DNA from: Porogramme epimiltina
Taxonomy: Eukaryota; Basidiomycota; Agaricomycetes; Polyporales; Polyporaceae
DNA length: 64,000 bases
Reading direction: 5' to 3'
Assembly (NCBI GenBank): GCA_900155495.1
Contig: FTLJ01000139.1
Coordinates: forward strand, 1 to 64,000
In this document: piece after piece, positions 47,669 to 58,550 of the stretch
Numbering within the stretch: the first letter of the stretch is position 1
How the letters are laid out: every line of letters begins with the position of its first letter
Notes under the pieces: generated by a model
What the model saw: only the letters and a program-made list of their open reading frames with translations
Told to the model about the DNA's origin: nothing
Databases searched by the model: none
Program-made: the position numbers and the translations under genes

Positions 47669-49134
47669 ATGGCCGACCGTATCGCGGACGAGCGGTCTCC
47701 TCTCATAGAGCGAGACAGCGAAGCAGCGCAGCCAGAACAGTCAGTAGATGACGCCACGAAGACGATCGCAGCGCCATCACCGGAGAAGAAGCGGTCGTGG
47801 TGGCAAATAGGGTGGTACACCATCCTTTGGCTTTCTGCCTTGTTCGTGGCGGTAGTCTTTGTCAAGGGTTTTATTGATGCGGATGATGTTGAGGTATGTC
47901 CCAGCTTGTTTCCCTGGGAGTTCTCCGGATACGTGCTCCACGCATGAAATTCCGAACCGCTTCTGGATTGAGGGAGGGTCTCAAGCTCCAGGGATTGGTG
48001 CCCTGGGCCGTGTTTCGTGACGTCGTAGGTTGTTGTAGGGCCACCTACAATACCCATACACATTATTCTCCCCTTTTCAACGTTGTATTGAATAAATACA
48101 GTCTAAACACTACTCACACCGGGGTGACGCACGTCATCCTTCGTATGGCGACATCGTCTATCACTTATTCCCTATAACGAATTTATATATTGCTGCACGA
48201 CTGCCGTTTGTTATACTGTTCTTTCTTATGCTAACTGTTGCGTAGTTCGATCTTGGCGCAACTCTGAAGAAAGCCCTAGGAGGCGGCCTCAGCGGTGCTG
48301 CCGCTATGATCCTGCAAGTCTTGACGCTCATGCCCCTCCGCACTGTCATGAACTACCAGTACCGCTACGGCACCACCATGACGCAAGCCGTCAAGACCCT
48401 CTACGCCGACGGCGGCTGGACGCGCTACTACCAGGGCCTCACTGCGGCGCTCGTCCAGGGCCCCGTCTCGCGCTTCGGCGACACCGCCGCGAACGTCGGC
48501 ATCCTCGCGCTGCTCAAGTCGAACAAGTACCTGAAGAACCTGCCCTCGTTCGCGCAGACCGTCTTCGCGTCCCTCGCGGCCGCGGGCTTCCGCATGATCC
48601 TCACCCCCATCGACACCGTCAAGACGACGATGCAGACCGATGGGAAGGCGGGGCTGCCCATCCTGCGCGCCAGGGTACGTACGCACGTGCGGGCCAGAGC
48701 GCCTCTTCGACGGCGCTGACGCATGTCCGCCCTCACCGCAGATCAAGCGCTACGGGTTCGGTTCCCTCTGGTACGGCGCGTTCGCGACCGCCGCGGCGAC
48801 GTTCGTGGGCCACTACCCGTGGTTCGGGACGTACAACTACCTCGACGCGGTTCTCCCGCCGCCCACAAACATCGGCGAGAAGCTCCTCCGCCAGGCGCTC
48901 ATCGGGTTCTGTGCGTCCGTCGTGTCCGACACGGTTTCGAACTCGCTCAGAGTCGTGAAGACGTACCGCCAGGTGCACGCGACGCGCATCGGGTACTTCG
49001 CCGCGGCGGAGGCGGTCGTCATGCAGGACGGCGTGAGCGGGTTGTTCGCACGCGGCCTCAAGACTCGCATCCTCGCGAACGGGTTGCAGGGGTTGATGTT
49101 CTCGATCCTTTGGAAGCTCTTCTTGGACCTGTAA
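47669..49134 (+). CDS. mitochondrial-carrier-fold protein
   Basis: Exons 47669-47893, 48246-48674 and 48742-49134 join in phase 0 to 348 residues. A hydrophilic N-terminus of about 45 residues and one helix (YTILWLSALFVAVVFV) precede the carrier part. Carrier features are the GGLSGAAAMILQVLTLMPLRTVMNYQYR first helix and matrix loop, LYADGGWTRYYQGL (the [DE]Gxxx[YF]xG type loop), MILTPIDTVKTTMQTD (PxDxVK motif) and ASVVSDTVSNSLRVVKTYRQ in the third repeat. The first repeat has P-x-R in place of the usual PxD/E. The family carries metabolites across the inner mitochondrial membrane; the substrate is unknown. Intron 1 is 352 nt, unusually long for this genome. Confidence 0.8.
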
Positions 49135-49639
49135 GTTCCCTTGAACCGTTCATGCATTCGCCGCTAACTCCAGTACGTAGGTGGGATAGCAAGACACGTT
49201 CTTGAACGTGTTGGCTTCATGATACCTTAGACACTTTCTTGGTGCACCCAGAATTAAATGCTGTTGGAAATATCACCCGTACATCCTCCACTCAGCTACG
49301 CAAACCCTCTCCGCCACACCGCCTCCCAATCGCCTCAGCACACCGCCAACAGCAGCGTGTCGCTCCCTTCGCGCTCAGGCTCCGCGTCTCCCGCGCGCAG
49401 CGCGCGGTGTTAGCGCAGCACGGCCTCGAGCGCGAAGCTCGCGTGCCGCGCGAGTGTGCGTTGAGCGCGAGCGCCTGCCACTGCACACGGCGCAGCGCGA
49501 GCCCGCCCCCACCTCCGCCTGCGGTGGCTGGCGCGAGGCAGCGCTACAGGAGGAGCGCGACGACGGCGGACATGAGGCCCGCGAGCGGGGGGTTCTGGCT
49601 GTGGTGCTGATGCTGGCTCACGGGCGGAGGCAGGGGCCT
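49135..49639. other. intergenic
   Basis: GC-rich 3' flank of the carrier gene. No supported gene. Confidence 0.45.
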
Positions 49640-50022
49640 GGGAGCAGGTGGCCGCGGCGCGCTCGCCAAAGACGGCATAGGCGAGGACTCCGCGGTCGGC
49701 CTTGGAGCGCGTGTGGAGGAGCGCGGTGAGCGCGTCGGCGGAGTTGGACGGCCCGACGTTGAGGAAGGTGAATACCTCCTGCGCGGAGCATACTTCTGCG
49801 AGGAGTGCAGCGCTGTGCCGCGAGGGCTGTGCGCGCGATTACGCCGCGGCGGCGGCGTTGGATGGTTATGTGAGCGGTGGGCTCCGGCGGATGCGGATGG
49901 ATAGATGGATGGATGAACCGGGGGATAGAAGGTTTCCGTGAGGGAGTCGACGTACAATAATGGGCACAAGCTTGACACGGTCATTCTCCAGTTCGCACAC
50001 GGGGAAGCAGAAGTTGAAGTGG
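49640..50022 (-). pseudogene. N-terminal GNAT acetyltransferase remnant
   Basis: Two exon-like pieces, about 50022-49956 (FNFCFPVCELENDRVKLVPI) and 49826-49640 (the LAEVCSAQEVFTFLNVGP segment, ending in VLAYAVFGERAAATC), join in frame through a gtacgt/cag intron. They match the first 80 or so residues of the fungal GNAT proteins that start with a PELENERVKL-type strand. There is no ATG in frame upstream (a stop precedes), and the acetyl-CoA-binding part is missing downstream. It is a gene fragment. Confidence 0.4.
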
Positions 50023-51827
50023 CACGGGCCACGGCTCTTGTGTGGCTGTCATGTTGGGCGTTGATCCGGAGGAATGCTTCCGGATATCTGTGCGCTCCTG
50101 CGAATCTGAAGTTCCTGCTGAGAGAAAGATGAAGATACCCGTGTCAGCGTGCACCATGTGTTAGATGTGGACCCCGTCGAGTCACAATGGAGGCTTCGAG
50201 TGATGATGCACCAACTTGCAATCGACCCAACACGGATCCATTCCACGAGTTCTCTGCTAGATTGTATTCATAAGTTACATCGAGGAAGATGCTGCTCAAA
50301 CTCGTGAAATGGTCCACATGGATGCATTTAGCCACCACAAGGCGACTGCCTGTAGAAGACCGTCTGCCATATCCCTGGAAGCTATTTTTGAAACTGAGAT
50401 GCGCCAAGCACATCTGTCGGGATGCCCCAGATGTGATAGGCCCATGATCCTCGTGCCTCTCGACCACGCTTCTGAAGAGGGCTTTCGAAGTCGCCGTGCC
50501 TACATACGGGAGCAATGTCATATCAGCGAGTGAGTACTGCGGTAGGCGGGGTCTTCCCCTCATTTGTTGACCCACCATGAGCTGGGGAATAGTCGATCAT
50601 GAGCCCGGCAAGGACGATTTTCTCACTATGGAAGAAGGACACTGTACCTTTGAATACGGTGAAGATTCAGGAGGAAGGCCTATTAATCTGGCGTGTGGGC
50701 CGCCTAAAATTCGATTCTACTAACCATATCTACCGCACGGCCTCCTCGGTTCTGTAAACAACGTCAAATGTACAGCATTCATGGCCTGAGCACTAGCGTA
50801 TTTGACCTACGTATTGTTGAATTTCCGGACGCGAGCCATAATGGTTTATGACGTCAGCAGTCCTCGTGGATATCCATCACTGGACTGTATTCTGCCCCCA
50901 TTTACTCGAGCGTTGTGGAATCTTCTGTCTTGGGAGAACATCTCACCGAGAATCCCATCCGTAAACACTTTCAATGCATGGAAACCTGTAGGAGTGTTAT
51001 CTTGGCTATAACATCGTCGACACTAGCATATATCCACGTAGACCTGCAGACGTCAGGATATCGAAACTCACCGGACGCCCTTTACTCGACAAGGTTTGTC
51101 ATGAATGCTGCGAGTAGATCGTGAGCTCTATGGAATGGATCAGATGCGGAGGAAGTGCCCAAATGTCAGATTTATGCGCCGCGGGGTGTAGATCCTTATC
51201 ATGGGGCCTTTTCCGAGTCTCAGCTGTAGACTCCGGCTCTGAAGGACGAGTTCCACTGTCATGCTACTTGGCCGTAAGTCATATAAGCGAGAACAACTAG
51301 ATCCTTCCTTCGCGATCCCAGATAGCTGCAACATGCATATTCGGAAACGCAAGTGGTGGGTTCAGCGGCGGCCTTTAGCCGGGACTATTTATAGAACGCA
51401 GTACCTGCCACAGGCCAGCGCGCCGATACTCACCGCCTCTTGTATTGATGGATGACCAGACCATCGTGGCGTCAACGTGGCTCCGGTGATGACGAATGTC
51501 ATCTATGACAGTTGGACGTCTGAGCGCTGGCTCACACGGACATAACCTTGTGAGCGGTGGACGTCGAAATGGAGCTCGAGGGCAAGGGCGCAGCGGAGCC
51601 CCAGTCTCGGCGGTGGCAGAATGTGAGTACGCACGTACTTGCATCCTAATCAAGGACCCGCGCTCACCAGCTTCGTACTGGTATCAGGCGGAACACAAAA
51701 AAGAAGCAGGAAAGGCGGTGAATGGAGAAGCTGGGAAGTGCAACATCGAAGTCCCGCCGTCCTGCGCAGGTCGGAGTCAGTACTCCGGAAAACTGCAGGT
51801 GATGTGTATACAGATGGGGTGGAGAGG
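50023..51827. other. intergenic, no gene supported
   Basis: 1.8 kb of mixed composition. The largest frame (50144-50578 minus, 144 codons) has no motif and no splice partner. Nothing is called. Confidence 0.4.
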
Positions 51828-51835
51828 TATAAAAG
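51828..51835 (+). promoter_or_regulatory. TATA box of peptide gene 4
   Basis: A perfect TATAAAAG 71 bp upstream of the ATG at 51899, the same arrangement as in front of peptide genes 1 and 2. Confidence 0.55.
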
Positions 51836-51898
51836 TTGGGTCTATGTGAGCAGGTCAGCCAGGCAGAGTACCAACAACGGTACCAGCGTTACTTACCT

Positions 51899-52109
51899 AT
51901 GCACTTCAACGCCCTCGTTTCGCTTATCGCTCTCTTCTCCCTTGTCGGTGCGGTCTCGGCAATGCCTGTTACACCTCGTTCGGCAAGTCCTGGTAAGTCC
52001 CGCTCCTCGGCCCTGAGCACCAGACAGCTTACCACCCGTACTGCTAGACGTGAAGGAAGAAGCCTCACCTGTAGTGGAACTAATCTGGCTCGAGGCTGCC
52101 AACAAGTAG
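51899..52109 (+). CDS. small secreted peptide 4
   Basis: Exons 51899-51992 and 52048-52109 join in phase 1 to 51 residues. A clear signal peptide (LVSLIALFSLVGAVSA, residues 6-21) precedes a short MPVTPRSASP spacer. Exon 2 encodes DVKEEASPVVELIWLEAANK, with no Cys. The two-exon layout with a phase-1 intron just before the C-terminal peptide matches peptide genes 1 and 2, though the sequences are unrelated. The gene converges on the UstYa-family gene at 52664-53359, so it is a candidate precursor for that enzyme (inference). The exon 2 acceptor is the weakest point of the model; a different acceptor would give a Cys-containing C-terminus. Confidence 0.5.
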
Positions 52110-52663
52110 CCCGGCAGCAGAAAGGTGTGTCTGAATGGTCTCTGTGTTCGTCTTGACTCCTGACGCTATCATTTAAGCTTCAGGGTTGAAGAAGGCTGTC
52201 TGTAGTATCCACAACATCATGTCACAGTCGTTGGGCAGTGTATGACTCAATCTATTATTGGGTGCGAAAACATGTAGAGTTCAGTATTGAAAGGGGCGGT
52301 ATTGAAGTCAAACGCGTATACCTAGACTGGGGTTGTATCATATCTCTTGGAGAGATGCTTGAGAGTGTACTGTACCTCTCGTACATTTCAGTGGTGTAAG
52401 TCTTGGTGGTTGCGTTTGTGCCGCCATGATGGTGACCGAAAGCCGTCGAACAGTTGAAGCGTGAAGATCGAATAGTTACGTAATCACAACGGTTACCGAT
52501 GCCCGAGATCGAAATCTACCGAGTCCTTTTTCCAACGCTTTTCTCTCAGGTCCTGCATTTCTCCATATCACCCACAGACTTTTGTCTTATCTGTCCTTCG
52601 CAAGGTCGTACAACATTACTGCTGACTGCAAATATCTGTCCACTTCAAGTAAGAAACCGCTGT
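52110..52663. other. convergent 3' flanks
   Basis: AT-rich 554 bp between the peptide gene and the UstYa gene stop codons. No gene is seen. Confidence 0.5.
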
Positions 52664-53359
52664 CTAGGCCTCTTGGCTTTCCTTGAACGCCCGCCAGTCC
52701 TCCCAATTACCCCTCATCGCCTCGTACATCGCCGGCCAGTCCCGACACTGCCGGTCCCCTCCCGTCCTCACTGCGCTCGTGTTCCTCCCCATCGCGTCGG
52801 CAGGCTCAAGCGTCGTGTCCGCCGAGCACAGCGTGAATTGGCGGAGCACGTTCAGGCACCGCGAGACGTGCTCGCGCTCGCCTCGCTGAATGGGCGGCGT
52901 TGCCTGCTGGAATGTCTTGACGAGTATCCTTGCGCAGTGGAACTCGTATGAGAAGCCAGTATTGAAGAAGCGGTGGTTGGGTCCGAGGCGGATGTTTCCA
53001 TCCCCTGCAGCGCTGGCATACATCCACTCGAGGGTCGTTTCGGGGGCGTCGAGGGGGTAATGGGCGGACTCCTCGAGGGTGAGTCCAACGGCATTGCGGG
53101 CACTAGGGACGGGGAGGTATGGAGGATAGTCGTCTTCAATGAAGGCTGTATCATGGCCGGCAACGTGAGTATCACTGCTAGACCATAAGGACAGCTTTGT
53201 GTCCTACGCACTGTAACGAGAGAGGGGTGAAGAACGCTCCGCAGCTTTCCGCTCCGTCGCTCGCACGAAAGCCATGTTGACGGCAATGTTAACGGCCGCC
53301 AATGCGGTGAGGAGTATCCATGCTGGCGCGTTGTACAGGGATAGAGCAGACCACATCAT
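52664..53359 (-). CDS. UstYa-family (DUF3328) protein
   Basis: Exons 53359-53212 and 53145-52664 join to 209 residues, typical length. A short N-terminus and one membrane helix (WILLTALAAVNIAVNMAFV, about 14-32) precede a luminal domain. Family landmarks are LGPNHRFFNTG, YEFHCARILVKTF, EREHVSRCLNVLRQFTLC, DTTLEP and a C-terminal CRDWPAMYEAMRGNWEDW. In characterised members two HxxHC motifs are needed for oxidative cyclisation of RiPP precursor peptides (ustiloxin and related). Here the motifs read YEFHC and HVSRC, each with one His replaced, so catalysis may be altered or lost. The small secreted peptide gene ending 555 bp away on the opposite strand is a possible partner. Confidence 0.8.
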
Positions 53360-53521
53360 AGCTGAGGGACGTCGTTGTAGGTGACATTACTCTCCATGCA
53401 GTTCTAGAAAGTCATGTGGGACAGCCATCTATCAATTATCCCAGGGGCTTGATGGGGGCTATGCACCTCAGAAAGGCCTCAAGGAGCGTCCTTTTCAACC
53501 AGTATTTCTTTTGTCTGGGCT
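53360..53521. other. UstYa promoter region
   Basis: Short 5' flank of the UstYa gene before the first GCGCGG cluster. No TATA box found. Confidence 0.35.
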
Positions 53522-53640
53522 GGCGGAATTTTGCGCGGCGGTGCGCGGAGGTGCGCGGCTGCGCGGGGACTTGCGCGGCTTGCGCGGCATACGTGTGCGG
53601 CGTGCGCGGCATACATGCGCGGCGTGCGCGGTGTGCAGAG
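53522..53640. repeat. GCGCGG short-repeat cluster 1
   Basis: About ten copies of tGCGCGGc/a separated by 2-6 variable bases (act, cat, gtg, ggt). It lies 160 bp upstream of the UstYa start. Two more clusters occur at 54478 and 55187 with the same unit and orientation. Confidence 0.8.
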
Positions 53641-54477
53641 AGTACTGAAATTTCGGGTGCAGCTATGTATGATAGCTAAAAGAAGCTGCACTAGTATTTG
53701 TACGAAGCTATATACCATTGTTTTTGAATGCAACTGTAGACACTGTATATGAGACAGGAATAAAATCAGAGTGGACCCTAAAGGGACTCGAACTCGCGTG
53801 TTATCAGCTCTTAGACGCCGTTAGTGGCCGCAGTGAATCTCTTCTATTTGCGCGAATATAAGATTTTATCCCTTCAAACCAATTTCCTTGGATGAGAACA
53901 AGGCATTATAGTAGCTGAAACAAGTATATATCTCTAGGATGCACCAGAGTTAGCGGAGAATTCACTCATTGTGAGGGGTAGCATGCTTTGCTGCACCTTC
54001 CCTTTTTAGCATGTGCATGGCTCTGCTACTACCGGTACCGCGCGATGTTGAAGATGCCAGATGGGCAATCAAGACACCTTCCTCCCCTCTATAAAGCCTT
54101 GCGATACATTGGAGGTACATATATACACCTGTAAACACCATTATACCATCATTAATACTATTTTTGAGCTTAGTTTGTTAAGGAGCACTCGCCCTGAGCG
54201 CTGCCACACTCAATGGCATTCGACGCGGTCAGCCTCCGAGTCACAATAGAATATCTGAACACCCTCTATTCCTATTCAATACTCACTTGGACAGCAACAT
54301 AGCTATAGTAGATACACATTCAGTAATTAGAATCAATAGTATACTGTATACTTGCGTGATGAACACCCACAAAAGGGAGAGGTGCGTACGTACTGTACTA
54401 TAGATGATCATTACATGACAATTGATAGAGTTTGGATATGAATGGTATATAGATGTCGGAAGCAATCCACTAATTCT
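53641..54477. other. AT-rich spacer with Pol III-like boxes
   Basis: AT-rich, no gene. On the minus strand at about 53845-53770 there is a tRNA-Leu/Ser-like A box (cggcgtctaagagc) and, some 15 nt later, a B box (gagttcgagtccc). The T stem does not pair and the anticodon arm is missing, so this is at most a truncated tRNA or tRNA-derived element. Confidence 0.4.
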
Positions 54478-54676
54478 ACATGGTGCGTGCGCGGCGGGCG
54501 TGCGCGGCGTGCGCGGCATGCGCGGTACTCTTATACCACATGCGCGGCTTGCGCGGCATAGTAGAGAGGCTTGCGCGGCATGCGCGGCTGTGCGCGGCAT
54601 AGTGTAGCGGCTTGCGCGGCGTGCGCGGCAGAGTGTAGAGGCTTGCGCGGCCGTGCGCGGTCGTGCGCGGCTGCGT
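54478..54676. repeat. GCGCGG short-repeat cluster 2
   Basis: Roughly 18 copies of tGCGCGGc spaced by short variable words (ttg, gtg, cat) within an otherwise AT-rich region. Blocks of tagtgtagcggcttgcgcgg and tagtagagaggcttgcgcgg hint at a higher-order unit of about 40 bp. Confidence 0.8.
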
Positions 54677-55186
54677 GCGCACTGCCACGCTAGCGCTCAT
54701 ACCACTTGAGGCTAGGAGGAAACCAAAACGGAGAAGTCTCAAGTGTTGTGTGCAATATATGTAGTACCTCTTTACATATATGAATAGAATGAAGCCAAAT
54801 TTCAAGCAATACCAACAAGGAGACGAGCCATACCGACTGTACCACTCAAACCCTGGCTGCACAAGTCACGGAGTTACAGCATATCCGAGTCAAAACCCCG
54901 CAAGTAGCATACTTTTACCGACGGAAGCACGTCAAATGTGCATTTGAGGATATGTTATACTCATGGGGTTCATAAGTCGAGGATACTCGAATACAGGGGG
55001 GTTGAACTTGTGTAAGTACCATATCTAAGAAGGTTCCCCTTCAGGCTTCACCCCGTGGCAAACCTGATACTGCTATATGTCCTCTGGTACCTCATAACCA
55101 CTGGTATGAGATGCATGAGACGTACAAGTAGGTGATTCCACGCATACCTCAGAATCCTCTTACTGAATCTGCGCTGGCGCATGCGC
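54677..55186. other. AT-rich spacer
   Basis: About 500 bp between GCGCGG clusters 2 and 3. No gene or repeat was identified. Confidence 0.4.
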
Positions 55187-55318
55187 CGAAGCGCCCGTCT
55201 ATGCGCCACAGTGCGCGGCGGCTGTGCACCGACTTGCGCGGACGTGCGCGGCGTGCGCGGAGTGCGCGGTGGACGTGCGCGGACGTGCGCGGCTAGCACT
55301 GCCGCGCACGTCCGCGCA
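55187..55318. repeat. GCGCGG short-repeat cluster 3
   Basis: About nine tGCGCGG units, ending in an inverted piece (gccgcgcacgtccgcgca) that can pair with the preceding gcgcggacgtgcgcggc, so the cluster end could form a hairpin. Confidence 0.75.
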
Positions 55319-55453
55319 AAAATCTCATGGCCCCTTTTGTCTGAACTCACGGATAACCTTAGCACTATGTTTCACAACGAGGTTTACGTCGTTCTCCCCA
55401 TGAGTGTTTAAGGTTTTCTCTTTTTCCCACTACTTGGTCCTCAATGTGATATT

Positions 55454-56052
55454 TCACACAAAGAGAGCATGGAGACTGTGCTGGAAGCTTCCTGGAAGTC
55501 CAGACAATAAATTCGAAGATTGCGTACATGATCCATACTGATATGATTTTAGGTACATGGCCCGTCCCAAGTATATGAACGTGCTTGCCCCGTGGCTACC
55601 CCAGCAGCGTGCATCTAACTTCCCGTCTAACACGATATACACCAAGAACCTCCAACCATTCTGCAAGAAAGCGACGTCGCGCACGCTTCGGAGCAGCACG
55701 GTTTGCTTGTCATCGATGCTCCATCGGAAATCCCGTAACACTGCGTCTGAAGAGCGTGCGATTATGCAATCGCGCGAATCAAGTCCCTCGGGGTGTCCTG
55801 GCCTCCGAAATACTCCAAGTCTTCTTCCGCCGTGAGTTGTGCATAGGTTCGAAAGGTTAGGCAACACTAGGAGCTCCCTCCAGTCTTTGGAGAGCGTCAA
55901 GCCTCGCATAATAGTCCCGTTAGGCTCGTAGCATATTCCAAGGCGTTCTTCAGCGTGCACATATTTCAACCGTTCTGCATTCGTGTCGTGGCAGCGCAGC
56001 ACCCCATAAAGCCCCTCCTTGTAAGCGTGCCAGATCAAGGGGAGGTCAAAGC
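55454..56052 (-). CDS. hypothetical protein, 5' end missing
   Basis: One open frame of about 195 codons runs from near 56052 to the stop at 55454. It has no ATG at its start; a cag acceptor-like site and then the gattctg repeat element lie directly upstream. The product contains ICYEPNGTIMRGLTLSKDW, GVFRRPGHPEGLDSRD and FLQNGWRFLVYIVLDGKL, and its composition is protein-like throughout. I do not recognise the family with certainty. Either an upstream exon exists beyond the repeat or the gene was truncated by it. Confidence 0.45.
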
Positions 56053-56766
56053 TGGGATTTCAACGAGGATTCTGAGAGTGATTCTGGATGTGATTCTGGG
56101 AGGCCAGAATCGCGGATTTTGCAGAATCGCTCAGAACCGCTCAGAATCGCGCAGAATCGCAGAAGGAGCTCGGGAGCTGTTTCTCTCGTCAGAATCACGA
56201 TTCTGGGCCTCGCGATTCTGGGCCGTATGCCTTTTTCGGCAACACCCCCGTCGGTTGCTTATGTAAAGACATATTCCGCTTTCCCTCTCTTCATTCGCAC
56301 GTCATTTTCTCCAGTATAGGAAAGCATAAGGGGCTCGAAAAAAGCCTTTCACGATAGTGCTAGATGAAACTTTATGCTCAACTCGGAAGTTGCCCTATTT
56401 TCAGTGTGCACAAGTTCACTGAGGCATGCATCGGGTCTTCATTCGAGACTTTGGAAAACTTCGCAGCTGACGTAGAAGCCTTTCTGCCACACTCCCAGGC
56501 CATCCATTACATTTGCCAGCTGAACACCATGACTACAGGCTGTCGAAGGTAGATATCTGAAGGGAGTTCACGTGCCAATGGCGGAAGTTTTGGTTAGAAA
56601 ACCTGGGATCCAAATCAAGCCAAAATCCCGTCAGAATCACGTTGCCCGGTGAGGTGGTCAGAGCGGCACAGGAATTCGTGAGGATTCTGGTCTTATAATC
56701 AACACAGAATCGTTCACATAATCCGCCCGGGATGATCTGCGTCAGAATCCCATCTTTGACCTCCCC
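56041..56766. repeat. gattctg-repeat element with inverted ends
   Basis: The word ggggaggtcaaagctggga at 56041 recurs inverted at about 56766-56747 (one mismatch). Just inside both ends lie clusters of gattctg/cagaatc: at least ten at 56068-56220 and five at 56630-56750. The middle (56230-56600) is unrelated and shows no transposase. The layout suggests a non-autonomous DNA element (inference); no target-site duplication was confirmed. Confidence 0.5.
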
Positions 56767-58550
56767 AATTCGATTGGTACCTTGGTCACCATCGGATAGG
56801 ACAACTTGGTGTTCACACTTTGCCCGGAGGTGGAGGCTGGATACTAAAAGGGCCTTCACGAGATCACCAAAACAATTGAATAACCCCACAGATATGATGC
56901 TTGAGGTGTGCCCGGCATTTAGTATGCCATGGCTTGTCTTCCTGGCTACCCGTTTGTTGTGGTATGAAACTCCCATCATTTGATGCACAGGGGAGATATT
57001 GAACTGAAACGTGAAATCCTCTATTCCAAGGGCGTGAAGTCAATAGAGAAAAACATAGCGATAAAATTGCATGCTAAGCGATGCACTCACTCATTTGAAT
57101 GCGACTCATCAACCGGATCAGGCTGGGACAAGTATGCGGTTGTTTCCATGAGAACATGTCGATCCCCTCGTCCGATTCCGGCACGGTATTGGGTATAGTA
57201 TAGAGCAACATAGCTAACGCAGTAGGTGGCACATATCCACCTAGATCATAAAGCACGTCGTGATGTAAATGAATGATCCTGCGAGGCTCACCAAACACTG
57301 CTGTTCACTTACCTATCGAATCTGCTTCTAAAATGCGATCACTGTGGTTGGTCTGTAGATATTGCGATGCATTGGTATCCTTCACAATAGAAAAATGTCA
57401 GGCAAGATGGCGATGTGATGGAATACATGACTAAACACCGACCATGAGTTGAAGCTTATCAGAGTTTTCGGAATAAATGAGTGATTTGAGGTATTTGATA
57501 GTAATCTGGTCTGGATTAGCCAGTTTGGATAGCTCATCTAGTGTATGATTAGATTGTATCAAGATTAGTGGAAGAATCGGTTCTCACTTAATATGGGTAA
57601 AGACAACCCATCAGCAGAAATGGTGATACAACGGAGATTGTCGCGAGGGACAATTGCGAGAATATCCGAGACGACCGAACTCTCGATTTGGGAGACCTAA
57701 AGAGAATGTTCCATTTCAAAAATAATTGAGCACGAAGAACGATACGCACCGACAGAACACGAAGGTTCGCGAGAAATTGCGGGTTGAGCCCCTGTCTTGC
57801 ACGGTCATTGGTGTAGCCTTGGGGGGGTTCATATTGTGTCCACTTCATTCCATGACATTCCAAAACGCGCAAGGATGGAAACAAACAGAGAATCCCTACG
57901 AGGTCCGAAAACATGCCTACAAAGACTTCTCCAAGATACAGTGTAGTGATTTGCTTGAACAATACGCATCTTGATAAGAGGGCACAGTTGAAGAAACACG
58001 GCGATCGTTTGTACTCGTCCCGCAAAATTTCGGGATCGTCGACCAAAGGGACGCTGATAAGGTTGATCCGCCGTAGAAATGGAACTCTGCGCCCGAGTAT
58101 AGCAACTGCGGAGAGTACGTAGGGGTCATGTGAATGGTAAGTCTGCCACGAATTCCCCTTGTTGTACCCGCACACCAAGGTGAGTTCCTGAACATATTGG
58201 GCTAGCTGGGGGGCGGATTTGAAGATTTGTATAAGGTTCTTTAGCTGCTTGCCAACCTTGCGTGGACTTAGGCGGAGTGCTTTGAATAACCAAAATTGCG
58301 CGCGTGGTCGCCAGTTGAAACAGACGAGGGCGCATCTTTCGAGAGCACGTCTCGCTGGCGTCCAATAGTATGGCCCGCAGGGGTCTTGATCCCGGCCAAG
58401 TTCGTCGAGGATATATGCGAATATCTCGAAGGGGAATATGGGACCGCGTTTCGTGTTCTCTGAGTAAACGTATGCGGTACCGCCCGGGGGTAAGGAAGTG
58501 CTCTTGGGGACCGAGTCTTCCTGAGGAGGGTCCATCGAGGAGGGTTCCAT
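56533..58550 (-). CDS. F-box protein, C-terminus fused to repeat
   Basis: Six exons (58550-57750, 57696-57588, 57537-57443, 57379-57313, 57240-57091, 57020-56533) join in frame to about 569 residues. After a Pro/Ser-rich start, residues 35-85 form an F-box-like segment (FPFEIFAYILDELGR followed by ALERCALVCFNW). Leu-rich, poorly regular repeats follow, as in the large Agaricomycete F-box families. Known role of the class: substrate adaptor of SCF ubiquitin ligases through Skp1 (not shown here). The last exon runs into the gattctg element: codons for GEVKDGILTQ coincide with its inverted end, so the final 70 or so residues are probably repeat-derived. The original C-terminus may be lost. Confidence 0.65.

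Noticed and set aside
50144..50578. 144-codon minus-strand ORF
   Set aside because: No motif, no splice partners, no codon bias; not enough support for a gene.
53770..53850. A genuine tRNA gene
   Set aside because: A and B boxes are too close, the T stem does not pair and no anticodon arm can be drawn.
53522..55318. CRISPR-like array or telomere repeat
   Set aside because: Units are 6-8 bp with irregular 2-6 bp spacers in a eukaryotic genome, and the unit is not TTAGGG.
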